Of a stretch of 64,000 nucleotides of DNA, positions 53,446-61,565 are shown piece after piece (position 1 is the stretch's first letter; each line of letters starts with the position of its first letter). The stretch covers positions 2,976,001 through 3,040,000 of the forward strand of contig NZ_CP102332.1 of NCBI RefSeq assembly GCF_024600715.1, read 5' to 3'. Source of the DNA: Streptomyces changanensis (GTDB taxonomy: Bacteria > Actinomycetota > Actinomycetes > Streptomycetales > Streptomycetaceae). The translations under genes were made by a program, and so were the position numbers. The notes beneath the pieces were generated by a model that did not search any database, was not told the DNA's origin, and saw only the letters and a list, made by a program, of their open reading frames with translations.

Positions 53446-53545
53446 CCCCGCGCCACCGCGCCCGCCCGTACGCCCGGCGCCGCCCCGCGCCACCGCGCCC
53501 GCCCGGCACCGCCCGTACGCACGCCCGGCGCCGCCCCGCCCGCCG
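53446..53545. repeat. 37-bp tandem repeat in the gap after the NCS2 permease
   Basis: The unit starting CCCCGCGCCACCGCGCCCGC begins at 53446 and again at 53483 and then degenerates. The gap up to 53609 has no supported gene. Confidence 0.7.
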
Positions 53546-53609
53546 GGGAATCCGCCGGCGCCGCCCCGGCCGCCCCGTACGTACGCAGGCCCGCCCGTAC
53601 GGGAGCGGG

Positions 53610-53792
53610 TCACGGCACGCCGTAGAACTTCTCCGTCTCGTCGACGGCCGCGCTGAAGCGCTCGTCGAAGTCCTCGCGGACCAGCGTCCGGACCACGTAG
53701 TCCTGGACGCTCATCCCCCTCCTGGCCGCATGCTGCCGGACACGGTCGAGCAGCTCCCCGTCCACGCGCAGGCTGAGCACCGTCGATCCCAT
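53610..53792 (-). CDS. Ribbon-helix-helix DNA-binding protein
   Basis: A 60-residue protein, MGSTVLSLRVDGELLDRVRQ followed by HAARRGMSVQDYVVRTLVRE. The beta strand with alternating residues and two helices fit the CopG/Arc ribbon-helix-helix fold. It could be an antitoxin or a stand-alone repressor. No toxin gene lies beside it. It is divergent from the MarR gene. Confidence 0.8.
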   Translation of the reverse strand: MGSTVLSLRVDGELLDRVRQHAARRGMSVQDYVVRTLVREDFDERFSAAVDETEKFYGVP

Positions 53793-53896
53793 GCCGGACA
53801 GAGTCGCGCCACGCCCGTCGCCCGCGTGTCGCTTTTCGGTCGCTTCTCACTCTTTCGAGTGACACGCCCCTCAGATAATCCGACTGGTCTTTAGCG

Positions 53897-53914
53897 AGGG
53901 TAATGAGTTACCCT
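53897..53914. promoter_or_regulatory. MarR-type operator
   Basis: AGGGTAA-TGAG-TTACCCT is a perfect 7-base inverted repeat ending 6 bases before the MarR start codon at 53921. This is the expected place for an autoregulatory MarR operator that would also control the MFS gene behind it. Confidence 0.65.
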
Positions 53915-53920
53915 AACGAG

Positions 53921-54373
53921 ATGCCCGACCTGTCCAGCGGCGGTCCCGGCAACGAGGCCGACGCCGCCGCCGTGAACGCGCTCCGCTCCGCCGTCATGCG
54001 GCTGTCCCGGCGCCTGAAGCACCAGCGTGTCGACGAGTCGCTGAGCCCGACCGAGATGTCGGTGCTCGGCACCCTCGCCCGCTGCGGCACGGCCACCCCC
54101 GGGGAACTGGCCCGCAAGGAGCACGTGCAGCCGCCGTCGATGACCCGCATCGTCGCCCTGCTGGAGGCCAAGGGACTGGTCCGGCTGGAGCCGCACCCCG
54201 ACGACCGCCGGCAGAAGGTCGTCAGCCAGACCGGGCGGGCCGAGGCCATGCTGGAAGAGTCCCGCCGCAAGCGGAACGCCTGGCTGGCGTCGCTCGCCGA
54301 GGGGCTGGACGAGGACGAATGGGCCCGGCTGCGCGCCGCCGCCCCGGTCCTGGAGAAGCTCGCGCACCTGTAG
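53921..54373 (+). CDS. MarR-family transcriptional regulator
   Basis: A 150-residue winged-helix regulator from MPDLSSGGPGNEADAAAVNA. The HTH reads LSPTEMSVLGTLARCGTATP, then KEHVQPPSMTRIVALLEAKG, with the wing VRLEPHPDDRRQKVV. An ATG at 53903 would add 6 residues but lies inside the operator. It is followed 27 bases later by an MFS pump. Typical targets are efflux pumps responding to phenolic or lipophilic drugs. Confidence 0.9.
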   Translation: MPDLSSGGPGNEADAAAVNALRSAVMRLSRRLKHQRVDESLSPTEMSVLGTLARCGTATPGELARKEHVQPPSMTRIVALLEAKGLVRLEPHPDDRRQKVVSQTGRAEAMLEESRRKRNAWLASLAEGLDEDEWARLRAAAPVLEKLAHL

Positions 54374-54400
54374 GACGACGAACAGAGGAGGCGACCCCTT

Positions 54401-55780
54401 TTGAGGACGGGAACCGGAGAACACTCCGCCCCCGGACACAACCCCGACGACCACGACACCACCCGCACACCCCGGACCGGCGACACGTTCTCCTCCCTCC
54501 GGGTGCGCAACTACCGCCTCTTCTTCACCGGCGCCATCGTCTCCAACACGGGGACCTGGATGGCGCGCATCACCCAGGACTGGCTGGTCCTGAGCCTCAC
54601 CGGCTCCGCCGCCGCCGTCGGCATCACCACCGCCCTGCAGTTCCTCCCCATGCTCCTCTTCGGCCTGTACGGCGGCGTCATCGCCGACCGCTACCCGAAG
54701 CGGCGGCTGCTCCTGCTCAGCCAGGGCGCCCTCGGCCTGTGCGGGCTCACCCTCGCCGCGCTGACCCTCTCCGGGCACGTCCAGGTGTGGCACGTCTACC
54801 TGGTCGCCTTCCTCCTCGGCATGGTCACGGTCGTGGACAACCCGACCCGGCAGTCCTTCGTCTCCGAGATGGTCGGCCCCGCCCACCTGCGCAACGCCGT
54901 CAGCCTCAACTCGGCCAACTTCCAGTCCGCCCGCCTCGTCGGCCCCGCCGTCGCCGGTCTGCTCATCGCGTCCGTCGGCAGCGGCTGGGCGTTCCTGGTC
55001 AACGGCCTGTCCTTCCTGGCGCCGCTCGCCGCCCTCCTCCTGATGCGCACCGCCGAGCTGCACCCGGTCGCCCGCGTCCCGCGCGGCAAGGGCCAGCTGC
55101 GCGAGGGGCTGCGGTACGTCGCCGGCCGCCCGGAGCTGATCTGGCCGATCGCGCTCGTCGGCTTCGTCGGCACCTTCGGCTTCAACTTCCCGATCTGGCT
55201 CACCGCCTTCGCGGACGGCGTCTTCCACGTCGGCCCCGGCACGTACGGCCTCATGAACACGCTGATGGCGGTCGGCTCCCTCGCGGGCGCGCTCCTGTCC
55301 GCCCGGCGCGGCACCTCCCGGCTGCGCATGCTGGTCGGCGCCGCCGTGGCCTTCGGCGTCCTGGAGGTGACGGCCGCGGTGACGCCCAGCTTCTGGCTGT
55401 TCATGCTGCTGCTCGTCCCCATCGGGATGTTCGGCCTGACGGTGAACGTCACGGCGAACTCGTTCGTCCAGCTGGCCACCGACCCGGCCATGCGGGGCCG
55501 CGTGATGAGCCTGTACATGATGGTGTTCGCCGGCGGCACGCCGCTGGGCGCGCCCCTCGTCGGCTGGGTCACCGACACGTACGGCGCCCGGATCGGCTTC
55601 GCCACGGGCGGCGTCGTCTCGCTGGCCGCGGCCGCCCTGATCGGGCTCGCGCTCTCCCGCGCGGCCGGACTGCGGGTCCGCGTCGAGCTGCGGCGCGGGC
55701 GCCTGGTGCGCCACCCGCACGTCCACGTCGTCCCCCGGGAAGGGCGTGAACGACCCGGTCACGTCGCCGCCACCGCGTGA
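54401..55780 (+). CDS. MFS transporter under MarR control
   Basis: A 459-residue, 12-span exporter. The start is TTG, preceded by GAGGAGGCGACC. The core begins SLRVRNYRLFFTGAIVSNTG and has GLYGGVIADRYPKRRLLLLS (motif A) and PAMRGRVMSLYMMVFAGGTP, as in the EntS/MFS_3 family. The substrate is unknown. Its location behind MarR suggests it exports the compound that MarR senses. It ends 12 bases before thpR. Confidence 0.87.
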   Translation: MRTGTGEHSAPGHNPDDHDTTRTPRTGDTFSSLRVRNYRLFFTGAIVSNTGTWMARITQDWLVLSLTGSAAAVGITTALQFLPMLLFGLYGGVIADRYPKRRLLLLSQGALGLCGLTLAALTLSGHVQVWHVYLVAFLLGMVTVVDNPTRQSFVSEMVGPAHLRNAVSLNSANFQSARLVGPAVAGLLIASVGSGWAFLVNGLSFLAPLAALLLMRTAELHPVARVPRGKGQLREGLRYVAGRPELIWPIALVGFVGTFGFNFPIWLTAFADGVFHVGPGTYGLMNTLMAVGSLAGALLSARRGTSRLRMLVGAAVAFGVLEVTAAVTPSFWLFMLLLVPIGMFGLTVNVTANSFVQLATDPAMRGRVMSLYMMVFAGGTPLGAPLVGWVTDTYGARIGFATGGVVSLAAAALIGLALSRAAGLRVRVELRRGRLVRHPHVHVVPREGRERPGHVAATA

Positions 55781-55792
55781 CAGACTCGGCTC

Positions 55793-56362
55793 ATGAGGCT
55801 TTTCGCTGCCGTGCTGCCGCCCCCCGCGGCGGCCGGGGAACTGGCCGCGCTCGTCGACGGGTTGCGGGCACTGCCGGGCGCGGACGAGCTGCGGTGGACG
55901 GGCCGCCCCGGCTGGCACTACACCCTCGCCTTCATGGGCGAGGTGGAGGAGGACCTGCTCCCCGAGCTGACCGAGCGCCTCGCCCGGGCCGCGCACCGCA
56001 CCCAGCCCTTCCCGCTGCGCGTCCACGGCGGCGGACGGTTCGGCCGCCGCGCCCTGTGGGCGGGCGCCGCGGGGGGCCTGGACGACCTGCGGCTCCTCGC
56101 CGAGCGCGCGGACGCGGCGGCGCGGCGGGCCGGGGTGTCCATGGAGGAGCACCGCCGCTACCAGGCCCACCTCACCCTGGCCCGCAGCCGCCAGGACACC
56201 GACCTGCGGCCGTTCGTGGCGGGTCTCGAACACTTCAAGGGCTCGCGCTGGGAGGTCACCGAGCTCGCCCTCGTCCGCAGCGACCTCCCGGTCTCCGGCG
56301 TGCCCGGCGAGGGACCCCGGTACGAGACGGTCGGAACGTGGCCCCTGGGCGGCGCCCGATGA
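55793..56362 (+). CDS. thpR: RNA 2',3'-cyclic phosphodiesterase
   Basis: A 189-residue protein of the 2H phosphoesterase superfamily. It has MRLFAAVLPPPAAAGELAAL at the N-terminus, the two HxTx catalytic motifs in WHYTLAFMGEV and AHLTLARSRQ, and a family C-terminal ELALVRSDLP. Such enzymes hydrolyse 2',3'-cyclic phosphate on RNA ends; a ligase activity was described for E. coli. It follows the MFS gene by 12 bases. Confidence 0.93.
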   Translation: MRLFAAVLPPPAAAGELAALVDGLRALPGADELRWTGRPGWHYTLAFMGEVEEDLLPELTERLARAAHRTQPFPLRVHGGGRFGRRALWAGAAGGLDDLRLLAERADAAARRAGVSMEEHRRYQAHLTLARSRQDTDLRPFVAGLEHFKGSRWEVTELALVRSDLPVSGVPGEGPRYETVGTWPLGGAR

Positions 56363-56382
56363 GCTCCGGTTAACCTCGAGGG

Positions 56383-56472
56383 GTGGAACCGAAGACCCGA
56401 AACCGGATCATGGCCGTCGTGCTCGTCCTGATGTTCGCGATCATCGCGGTGGCGTCGCTCGGCGGCCGGTAG
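56383..56472 (+). CDS. 29-residue membrane peptide
   Basis: From GTG: MEPKTRNRIMAVVLVLMFAI, then IAVASLGGR, with TAG at the end. A positively charged start is followed by one hydrophobic helix, so it should sit in the membrane. A GAGGGG motif overlaps the region just before the start. I recall similar short peptides in Streptomyces downstream of the 2H phosphoesterase gene. It is too short for standard gene callers. Confidence 0.55.
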   Translation: MEPKTRNRIMAVVLVLMFAIIAVASLGGR

Positions 56473-56675
56473 CCCCCTCAGCCCCGCCCGCACGCACACG
56501 CGCACCTCCGCGCGGCACGGCACCGTGCCGCGCGGTCCGCGACCCCGCACGCCACCGCGCCGGACGGTCCGCGACCCCGCACGCCGCCGCGCCGGACGGG
56601 GCCTCGCCGACCTCCGGCCTCCGCGCTCCGGCCGCCCTTGCCTGGAGCGGACTCGAAGCAGTTGGCTTGTGCCCC

Positions 56676-57665
56676 ATGAAGTACACGCAGCTCGGACGCA
56701 CCGGACTCAAGGTCAGCCGACTCGTCCTCGGCACGATGAACTTCGGACCCCAGACCGACGAACCCACCAGCCACGCCATCCTGGACGCCGCGCTCGACGC
56801 GGGCCTGAACTTCGTGGACACCGCCAACGTCTACGGGTGGGGCGAGAACAAGGGCCGCACCGAGGAGATCATCGGCTCGTGGTTCGCCCAGGGCGGCGGC
56901 CGGCGCGAGAAGACGGTCCTCGCCACCAAGGTCTACGGCTCCATGGCCCCCGATGGCGAGACGTGGCCCAACCACGACAAGCTCTCGGCCGTGAACATCC
57001 GCCGGGCTGTCGACGCCAGCCTCAAGCGGCTCCGCACCGACCACATCGACCTCTACCAGTTCCACCACGTCGACCGCCGGACCCCGTTCGAGGAGATCTG
57101 GCAGGCGGTCGACGTCCTCATCCAGCAGGGCAAGATCCTCTACGCCGGTTCCTCCAACTTCCCCGGCTACAAGATCGCCCAGGCGAACGAGACCGCCGCC
57201 CGCCGCGGCATGGTCGGCCTGGTCAGCGAGCAGTGCCTGTACAACCTCGCCGAGCGGCGCGCCGAGATGGAGGTCGTCCCGGCCGCGCAGGAGTACGGCC
57301 TCGGCGTCATCCCCTGGTCGCCGCTGCACGGCGGCCTGCTGGGCGGGGTCCTCCGCAAGGAGGTCGAGGGCGGCCGGCGCGCCTCGGGCCGGTCCGCCGA
57401 CGCGCTCGCCGTCACCTCCGTGCGCGCCCAGGTCCAGGCGTACGAGGACCTGCTGGACAAGCACGGCCTGGAGCCCGGGGAGGTGGCCCTCGCCTGGCTG
57501 CTGACCCGGCCCGGGGTGACCGGCCCGATCGTCGGCCCGCGCACGCCGGAGCAGCTGGACAGCGCGCTGCGCGCCCTGGAGCTGGAACTGGACGACGAGG
57601 TGCTCACCGGGCTGGACGAGATCTTCCCGGGCCCCGGCCCCTCCCCGGAGGCCTTCGCCTGGTGA
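56676..57665 (+). CDS. Aldo/keto reductase
   Basis: A 329-residue NADPH-dependent reductase from MKYTQLGRTGLKVSRLVLGT. The catalytic tetrad is seen as Asp and Tyr in FVDTANVYGWGENKG, Lys in VLATKVYG and His in YQFHHVDRRTP; NADPH contacts lie in GSSNFPGYKIAQ and IVGPRTPEQLDSAL. It reduces aldehydes or ketones, and some relatives open sugar rings. A TTGCCT hexamer 19 bases from TGGCTT lies just upstream, the long spacing seen at MerR-type promoters, though the match is weak. Confidence 0.93.
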   Translation: MKYTQLGRTGLKVSRLVLGTMNFGPQTDEPTSHAILDAALDAGLNFVDTANVYGWGENKGRTEEIIGSWFAQGGGRREKTVLATKVYGSMAPDGETWPNHDKLSAVNIRRAVDASLKRLRTDHIDLYQFHHVDRRTPFEEIWQAVDVLIQQGKILYAGSSNFPGYKIAQANETAARRGMVGLVSEQCLYNLAERRAEMEVVPAAQEYGLGVIPWSPLHGGLLGGVLRKEVEGGRRASGRSADALAVTSVRAQVQAYEDLLDKHGLEPGEVALAWLLTRPGVTGPIVGPRTPEQLDSALRALELELDDEVLTGLDEIFPGPGPSPEAFAW

Positions 57666-57689
57666 CGGCGTAGGCCCCGCGGTCCGGCA

Positions 57690-57719
57690 GCGCCGCTCGC
57701 CCTCAGGGGCGGGCGGCGC
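57690..57719 (+). terminator. Hairpin after the aldo/keto reductase
   Basis: GCGCCGCTCGCCC (57690-57702) pairs with GGGCGGGCGGCGC (57707-57719) with one wobble and a 4-base loop. The rest of the gap to 57986 shows no supported gene; a minus-strand 54-codon frame (57867 leftward) was judged noise. Confidence 0.65.
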
Positions 57720-57986
57720 CGCCGTGTCCGGGGCGGGCGGCGTCATTGCCCATGGTCGTGTCCATCGTGGCGTGCAGCAGCAATGGTGCGGGCTCCTCAC
57801 GGTCGGGTGGTGCGTCTCCCGCCGGCGTCGGCGCGCCCCCGCTCGGCTGCCGGCGGGCGTCGGCCATCACGGTGCATTCGCGCTCGGCCGGCCCAGTCCG
57901 GGTGTCGCCGCGCCCCCGCGCCGACGGACGCTGACCACGGCGCACCCCCACGGTGGCCACGGCAGTCCGACGGAAGGAGGGCCCGC

Positions 57987-60029
57987 ATGAGGGTCGGGCG
58001 TACGTTCCTCGTCGGTTCGCTGCCGCTCGCCCTGGCCGCGCTGCTCCTGTCGGCGCACACCGCCCCCCGGGCCGCCGCCGACGGCGCCGGCACCGCGGGC
58101 GCGCTGCGCCTCTCCGTCACCGTCAACGCCCGGCCGGGCCGTGGCGCCGAGCACCCCGGCGTCCGCCTCGGCCACACGGTCGTCAAGCGGTACACGCTCA
58201 CCAACCGTTCCGGCGCCGACCTCCACCGCGTGACCGTCACCGACCCGGCCGTACCCGGCGCGGCCCTGCGCTGCCCGGGCGGCCGGAGCTTCTGGATGCG
58301 CGGCATGACCAGCGTCGTGTGCACCTCCCGCGTCCCCGCGGCGCCCGGCCGGCACACCGCGACGGTCCGGGCCCGCGCCGAGATCCCCTCCCTCGGGCTG
58401 CGCCCCGCCGCGACCGCCACCGCCGGGTACACCGGCGTCGCCGGCGGCCTGGCCGTCGCCGGGGCGGTGCGCGCGGTGGTCGGGGACCGCGCGGTCATCC
58501 AGTACGCCGTCGCCAACCCGGGCAACCGTCCGGTGTACGGACTGCGGCTCACCGACCCCGTCCTGCCACCGGGGGCGCGGCTCGACTGCGAGGGCCGCCC
58601 GGCGCCGCCGACGGTGCTCGCCGCCGGTGGCCGCGCCTCCTGCCTCGCGCACCTGACGGGACTGCGCCCCGGGACGTACCACACGGCCGTCGAGGCGCGG
58701 GCCGGCGACCGGCTGGAAACGCTCGGCCCGGGCGGCGAGCTCGTGGGGCCGCCGCGGCTCGTGGCGCGCGCGCCGCTGTCACCGTTCACCATCCCCCCGC
58801 CACCACCGCCCCAGCCGACCCCCGTACCACCGGACGTTCCGGGCGCACCGGGGGCGCCGGTCGTACCGGGGGCGCCGGTCGTACCGGGGGCGCCGGTCGT
58901 GCCGGGCACGCCGGCGGTGCCGGGGGCGCCGGCGGTGCCGGGCGCACCAGTGGTGCCGGGGACAACGGGGGCGCCGGTCGTACCGGGCACACCAGGAACT
59001 CCTGGAGCGCCACCACCCGTACCACCGGGCGTGCCGGGCGCACCGGTGGTGCCGGGTGCACCGGTCGTGCCGGGCGCACCGGTCGTACCCGGAGCCCCGG
59101 GGGCGCCTGGAGCCCCGCCGCCCGGGGCCCCGGTCGCTCCCGTGGCGCCTGGCCGTGCGGTACCCGGCGCTGTTCCCGGTGTGGTGCCGGGGGCCGTACC
59201 AGGTGCGGCGGTCTCCGGAGCGGCAGCCGCGGCTGCTGCGGCGGCGGCTGCGGCGGCGGCCGGTGCGGTCCCGGGCGCGGCAGGTGCCGCCGGGGCGGCT
59301 GGAGCGGCCGGGGCAACGGGTGTGACGGCCGGGGCAGGTACGGCAGCCGGGGCAGGTACGGCAGCCGGTGCAGGTGTGGGCGCCGGTGCAGGTGTGGGCG
59401 CCGGTGCAGGTGTGGGCGCCGGAGCCACGGCGGGCGCGGGCGCCGCCGCCGGGGCAGGAGCCGGGGCGGGCGCCGCCGCCGGAGCCGGTGCTGGCGCGGG
59501 CGCGGGCGCGGGGGCAGGTGCTGGCGCGGGGGCAGGTGCTGGCGCGGGGGCAGGTGCTGGCGCGGGCGCAGGAGCCGGCGCCGGCGCCGCAGCAGGCGCG
59601 GACGCAGGAGCCGGAGCAGGCGCAGGCGCGGACGCAGGAGCCGGAGCAGGCGCAGGCGCGGACGCAGGAGCCGGAGCAGGCGCAGGCGCGGACGCAGGAG
59701 CCGGAGCCGGAGCAGGCGCGGGCGCGGACGCAGGCGCCGGAGCAGGCGCGGGTCTCGCCCCCGGTACAGCACCCGGCACCGCGCCCGGCAGAGCCCCCGG
59801 CACCGCGCCCGGTACCGATCCCGGGGTCACCGGGCGCGTGCCCACCGCGCCGCGCACCCCCGCCCGGCCGCAGCGTCCCCCGGCGCGGCAGCCGGAGGTG
59901 GGGCAGCTGCTGTCCGCGCGGGCCCGTAGCGCTTCCGGCGACGACTCCGGGCTGCCCCCCGCCCTCTACCTGCTGCTCCTGCTCCTGCCGGCTGCCGTCG
60001 TGGTCGTCTTCTCGGCCCGCCGCCTCTGA
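57987..60029 (+). CDS. Silk-like low-complexity surface protein
   Basis: A 680-residue protein from ATG with GAAGGAGG upstream. Residues 1-34 are a signal peptide. Residues about 40-265 hold two DUF11-like beta domains ([40 protein letters not shown]). Residues 270-410 are proline-rich with many [14 protein letters not shown] units, and about 411-590 are nearly pure Ala/Gly (GAGAGAGA, with a regular Asp) like silk fibroin. Then a PGTAPG tract, [20 protein letters not shown] and a C-terminal span ([17 protein letters not shown]) with a basic end. It should be an outward fibrous stalk anchored in the membrane. It lies 16 bases upstream of the DUF4239 gene. The tract length is probably variable. 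Confidence 0.85.
   Translation: MRVGRTFLVGSLPLALAALLLSAHTAPRAAADGAGTAGALRLSVTVNARPGRGAEHPGVRLGHTVVKRYTLTNRSGADLHRVTVTDPAVPGAALRCPGGRSFWMRGMTSVVCTSRVPAAPGRHTATVRARAEIPSLGLRPAATATAGYTGVAGGLAVAGAVRAVVGDRAVIQYAVANPGNRPVYGLRLTDPVLPPGARLDCEGRPAPPTVLAAGGRASCLAHLTGLRPGTYHTAVEARAGDRLETLGPGGELVGPPRLVARAPLSPFTIPPPPPPQPTPVPPDVPGAPGAPVVPGAPVVPGAPVVPGTPAVPGAPAVPGAPVVPGTTGAPVVPGTPGTPGAPPPVPPGVPGAPVVPGAPVVPGAPVVPGAPGAPGAPPPGAPVAPVAPGRAVPGAVPGVVPGAVPGAAVSGAAAAAAAAAAAAAAGAVPGAAGAAGAAGAAGATGVTAGAGTAAGAGTAAGAGVGAGAGVGAGAGVGAGATAGAGAAAGAGAGAGAAAGAGAGAGAGAGAGAGAGAGAGAGAGAGAGAGAGAGAAAGADAGAGAGAGADAGAGAGAGADAGAGAGAGADAGAGAGAGAGADAGAGAGAGLAPGTAPGTAPGRAPGTAPGTDPGVTGRVPTAPRTPARPQRPPARQPEVGQLLSARARSASGDDSGLPPALYLLLLLLPAAVVVVFSARRL
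58795..59755 (+). repeat. Long in-frame repeat tract of the silk-like gene
   Basis: Nested repeats: GCGCCGGTCGTACCGGGG-type units (PGAPVV) from 58845; 18-base units GCAGGTGTGGGCGCCGGT three times near 59371-59424; and an exact 30-base unit beginning GACGCAGGAGCCGGAGCAGG at 59601, 59631, 59661 and 59691. All keep the frame. Five other frames are also open through much of it because of the composition. Confidence 0.9.
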
Positions 60030-60045
60030 CCGAAGGGCGCCCCCG

Positions 60046-60825
60046 ATGAACCCCGTCATGGAAGCCCTGCTCCTCGGGCTCTGCGGTGCCCTGTTCGCCG
60101 CCGGCGTGGTGGTCGCGTGGCACCGCTACCGGCCCGGCGCCCGGGACGGCGACTGCGAGGAGGACAGCGGCGACACCGTCGCCGAGTACATGTCGATGAT
60201 GATCGCGCTGCTCTACGCGATGCTGCTCGGCCTGGCCCTCGTCACCGTCTGGGACCTGCGTGCCGGGGCCGGCAGCAGCACCGCCGACGAGGCGGGCGCC
60301 CTGCACCAGATGACCGTCCTCGCCGAGGGCCTGCCGCCCGAGCAGCGCCTCCGCGTCGAGGGCCTCGCCCAGCAGTACGCCGAGCACGTCGTGCGCGAGG
60401 AGTGGCCGCGCATGAACCGGCAGGAGGACCTCGGCGACACCGGCTGGGACATGCTGCGCCGGATGCGCGCCGACGCCGCCGCCCCACCGGACGCCACGCC
60501 CGCCCAGCAGGTCACCGCGCTGGAACTCCTCACCCAGCTCGGCACCCTCGACGAGGCCCGCCGCGGCCGCGAGGCGAGCGCCCAGGACTCCCTGTCACCC
60601 GTGCTCTGGGTCGGCCTGGTCGTCGGCGCGGTCCTCTCCGTCTGCATCCTGTTCTTCTTCGGCATCGGGCGCAGCGCGAGCCAGCTCGTCATGGCCATGG
60701 GCATGGTCGCCCTGACCGTCTTCCTCGGCTACCTGATCCACCAGCTGTCGATCCCCTTCGGCGACGTGGCGGGCGTCAGCACCGACCCCTTCACCCGCTA
60801 CTTCTCCGTCCCGGGCGCGGGCTGA
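60046..60825 (+). CDS. DUF4239 (bestrophin-like) membrane protein
   Basis: A 259-residue protein with four spans (ALLLGLCGALFAAGVVVAWH, AEYMSMMIALLYAMLLGLAL, VLWVGLVVGAVLSVCILFFF, VMAMGMVALTVFLGYLIHQL) and a helical cytoplasmic or external part (ALHQMTVLAEGLPPEQRLRV, TPAQQVTALELLTQLGTLDE). It matches DUF4239, a family with bestrophin-like channel features. It follows the silk-like gene by 16 bases, so the two are likely one operon. Confidence 0.85.
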   Translation: MNPVMEALLLGLCGALFAAGVVVAWHRYRPGARDGDCEEDSGDTVAEYMSMMIALLYAMLLGLALVTVWDLRAGAGSSTADEAGALHQMTVLAEGLPPEQRLRVEGLAQQYAEHVVREEWPRMNRQEDLGDTGWDMLRRMRADAAAPPDATPAQQVTALELLTQLGTLDEARRGREASAQDSLSPVLWVGLVVGAVLSVCILFFFGIGRSASQLVMAMGMVALTVFLGYLIHQLSIPFGDVAGVSTDPFTRYFSVPGAG

Positions 60826-60855
60826 GGGGTGCCGCGCGGATCAGCGCGTCCCGGT

Positions 60856-61104
60856 TCATGGCCCGCACCGCGCCCGCAGGACCACGTCCGGCGGGGCCGC
60901 GGCGGCCGTGTCCGGGGGGCAGTCCCACTCGCGTCCGCCGCCCGGCGGGCGGAGCTGCACGTACCCGCCGACGTGCCCCATCACCTGGCCCACCCGCCCG
61001 TCGCGCGTGTCGACCGCGTACGCCCCGACCGTCCCGCCCACCGGCAGCGCCCGTGCCGCCGGCAGGGCCCCGTCCGCCGGCGGCGCCCCGTCCGCCGGGC
61101 TCAC
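60856..61104 (-). CDS. Small conserved protein (paired gene 2)
   Basis: An 82-residue protein starting with GTG within the stop of the upstream gene (GTGA). The conserved core is VGAYAVDTRDGRVGQVMGHV followed by YVQLRPPGGGREWDCPP, an SH3-like beta pattern I know from small Streptomyces proteins near XRE loci. The first 20 residues are Pro/Ala/Asp-rich repeats. Function unknown. Confidence 0.75.
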   Translation of the reverse strand: MSPADGAPPADGALPAARALPVGGTVGAYAVDTRDGRVGQVMGHVGGYVQLRPPGGGREWDCPPDTAAAAPPDVVLRARCGP

Positions 61105-61304
61105 GTGCGCGCCCCGCGCAGCGCGCCCGCCAGACGAACCGCCGTGTCGAGGTTGCACCGGCCCAGTTCGATGAGCGGGTGTGACACGTCGTTCGCCACC
61201 GTCACCAGGTCGACCCGCAGCGACGGCAGGACGACACCCGCCTCGCGCAGCTCGTCCCGCAACGTCGCCACCGCCTCCTCCGCCGCCCGAAGCCGTTCCT
61301 TCAT
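61101..61304 (-). CDS. Small conserved protein (paired gene 1)
   Basis: A 67-residue protein from ATG (MKERLRAAEEAVATLRDELR) with GGAGG 7 bases upstream. It is one helix followed by VVLPSLRVDLVTVANDVSHP and a final helix LDTAVRLAGALRG. The upstream ATG at 61319 precedes the ribosome binding site and was rejected. It overlaps the next gene by 4 bases, a pair that recurs in Streptomyces. Function unknown. Confidence 0.75.
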   Translation of the reverse strand: MKERLRAAEEAVATLRDELREAGVVLPSLRVDLVTVANDVSHPLIELGRCNLDTAVRLAGALRGART

Positions 61305-61565
61305 CCCACGCACCTCCATACGCCGAGTACCCGCATTCCATACACAGCGTGGTCAAAGTCCCGGCACCCCGAACGGAGTCGGCGCACCGACAACCCCATC
61401 TGGCTAACGGGAGTTGCACCGCGCCGGGCCCGGGGGCGCCCGCGTCCGCGGTCGTCACGCAGCGTGCGCCCCCGGTGATCGGCCTCCCGTCGGCGCCCCC
61501 GGAACGCCGGCAGGCCGGTACGGGAAACCCCGTACCGGCCTGCCGGTCCGCGTCGACGTGGTCGG

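Noticed and set aside
53610..53792. Toxin-antitoxin module
   Set aside because: Only the ribbon-helix-helix protein is present; no toxin gene lies on either side.
57703..57867. A 54-codon minus-strand frame ([17 protein letters not shown]...)
   Set aside because: No ribosome binding site and it covers the aldo/keto reductase terminator hairpin.
57797..59857. A 686-codon antisense frame across the silk-like gene
   Set aside because: It reads the same GC repeats backwards. The sense frame has a signal peptide, ribosome binding site, domains and anchor; the antisense one has none.
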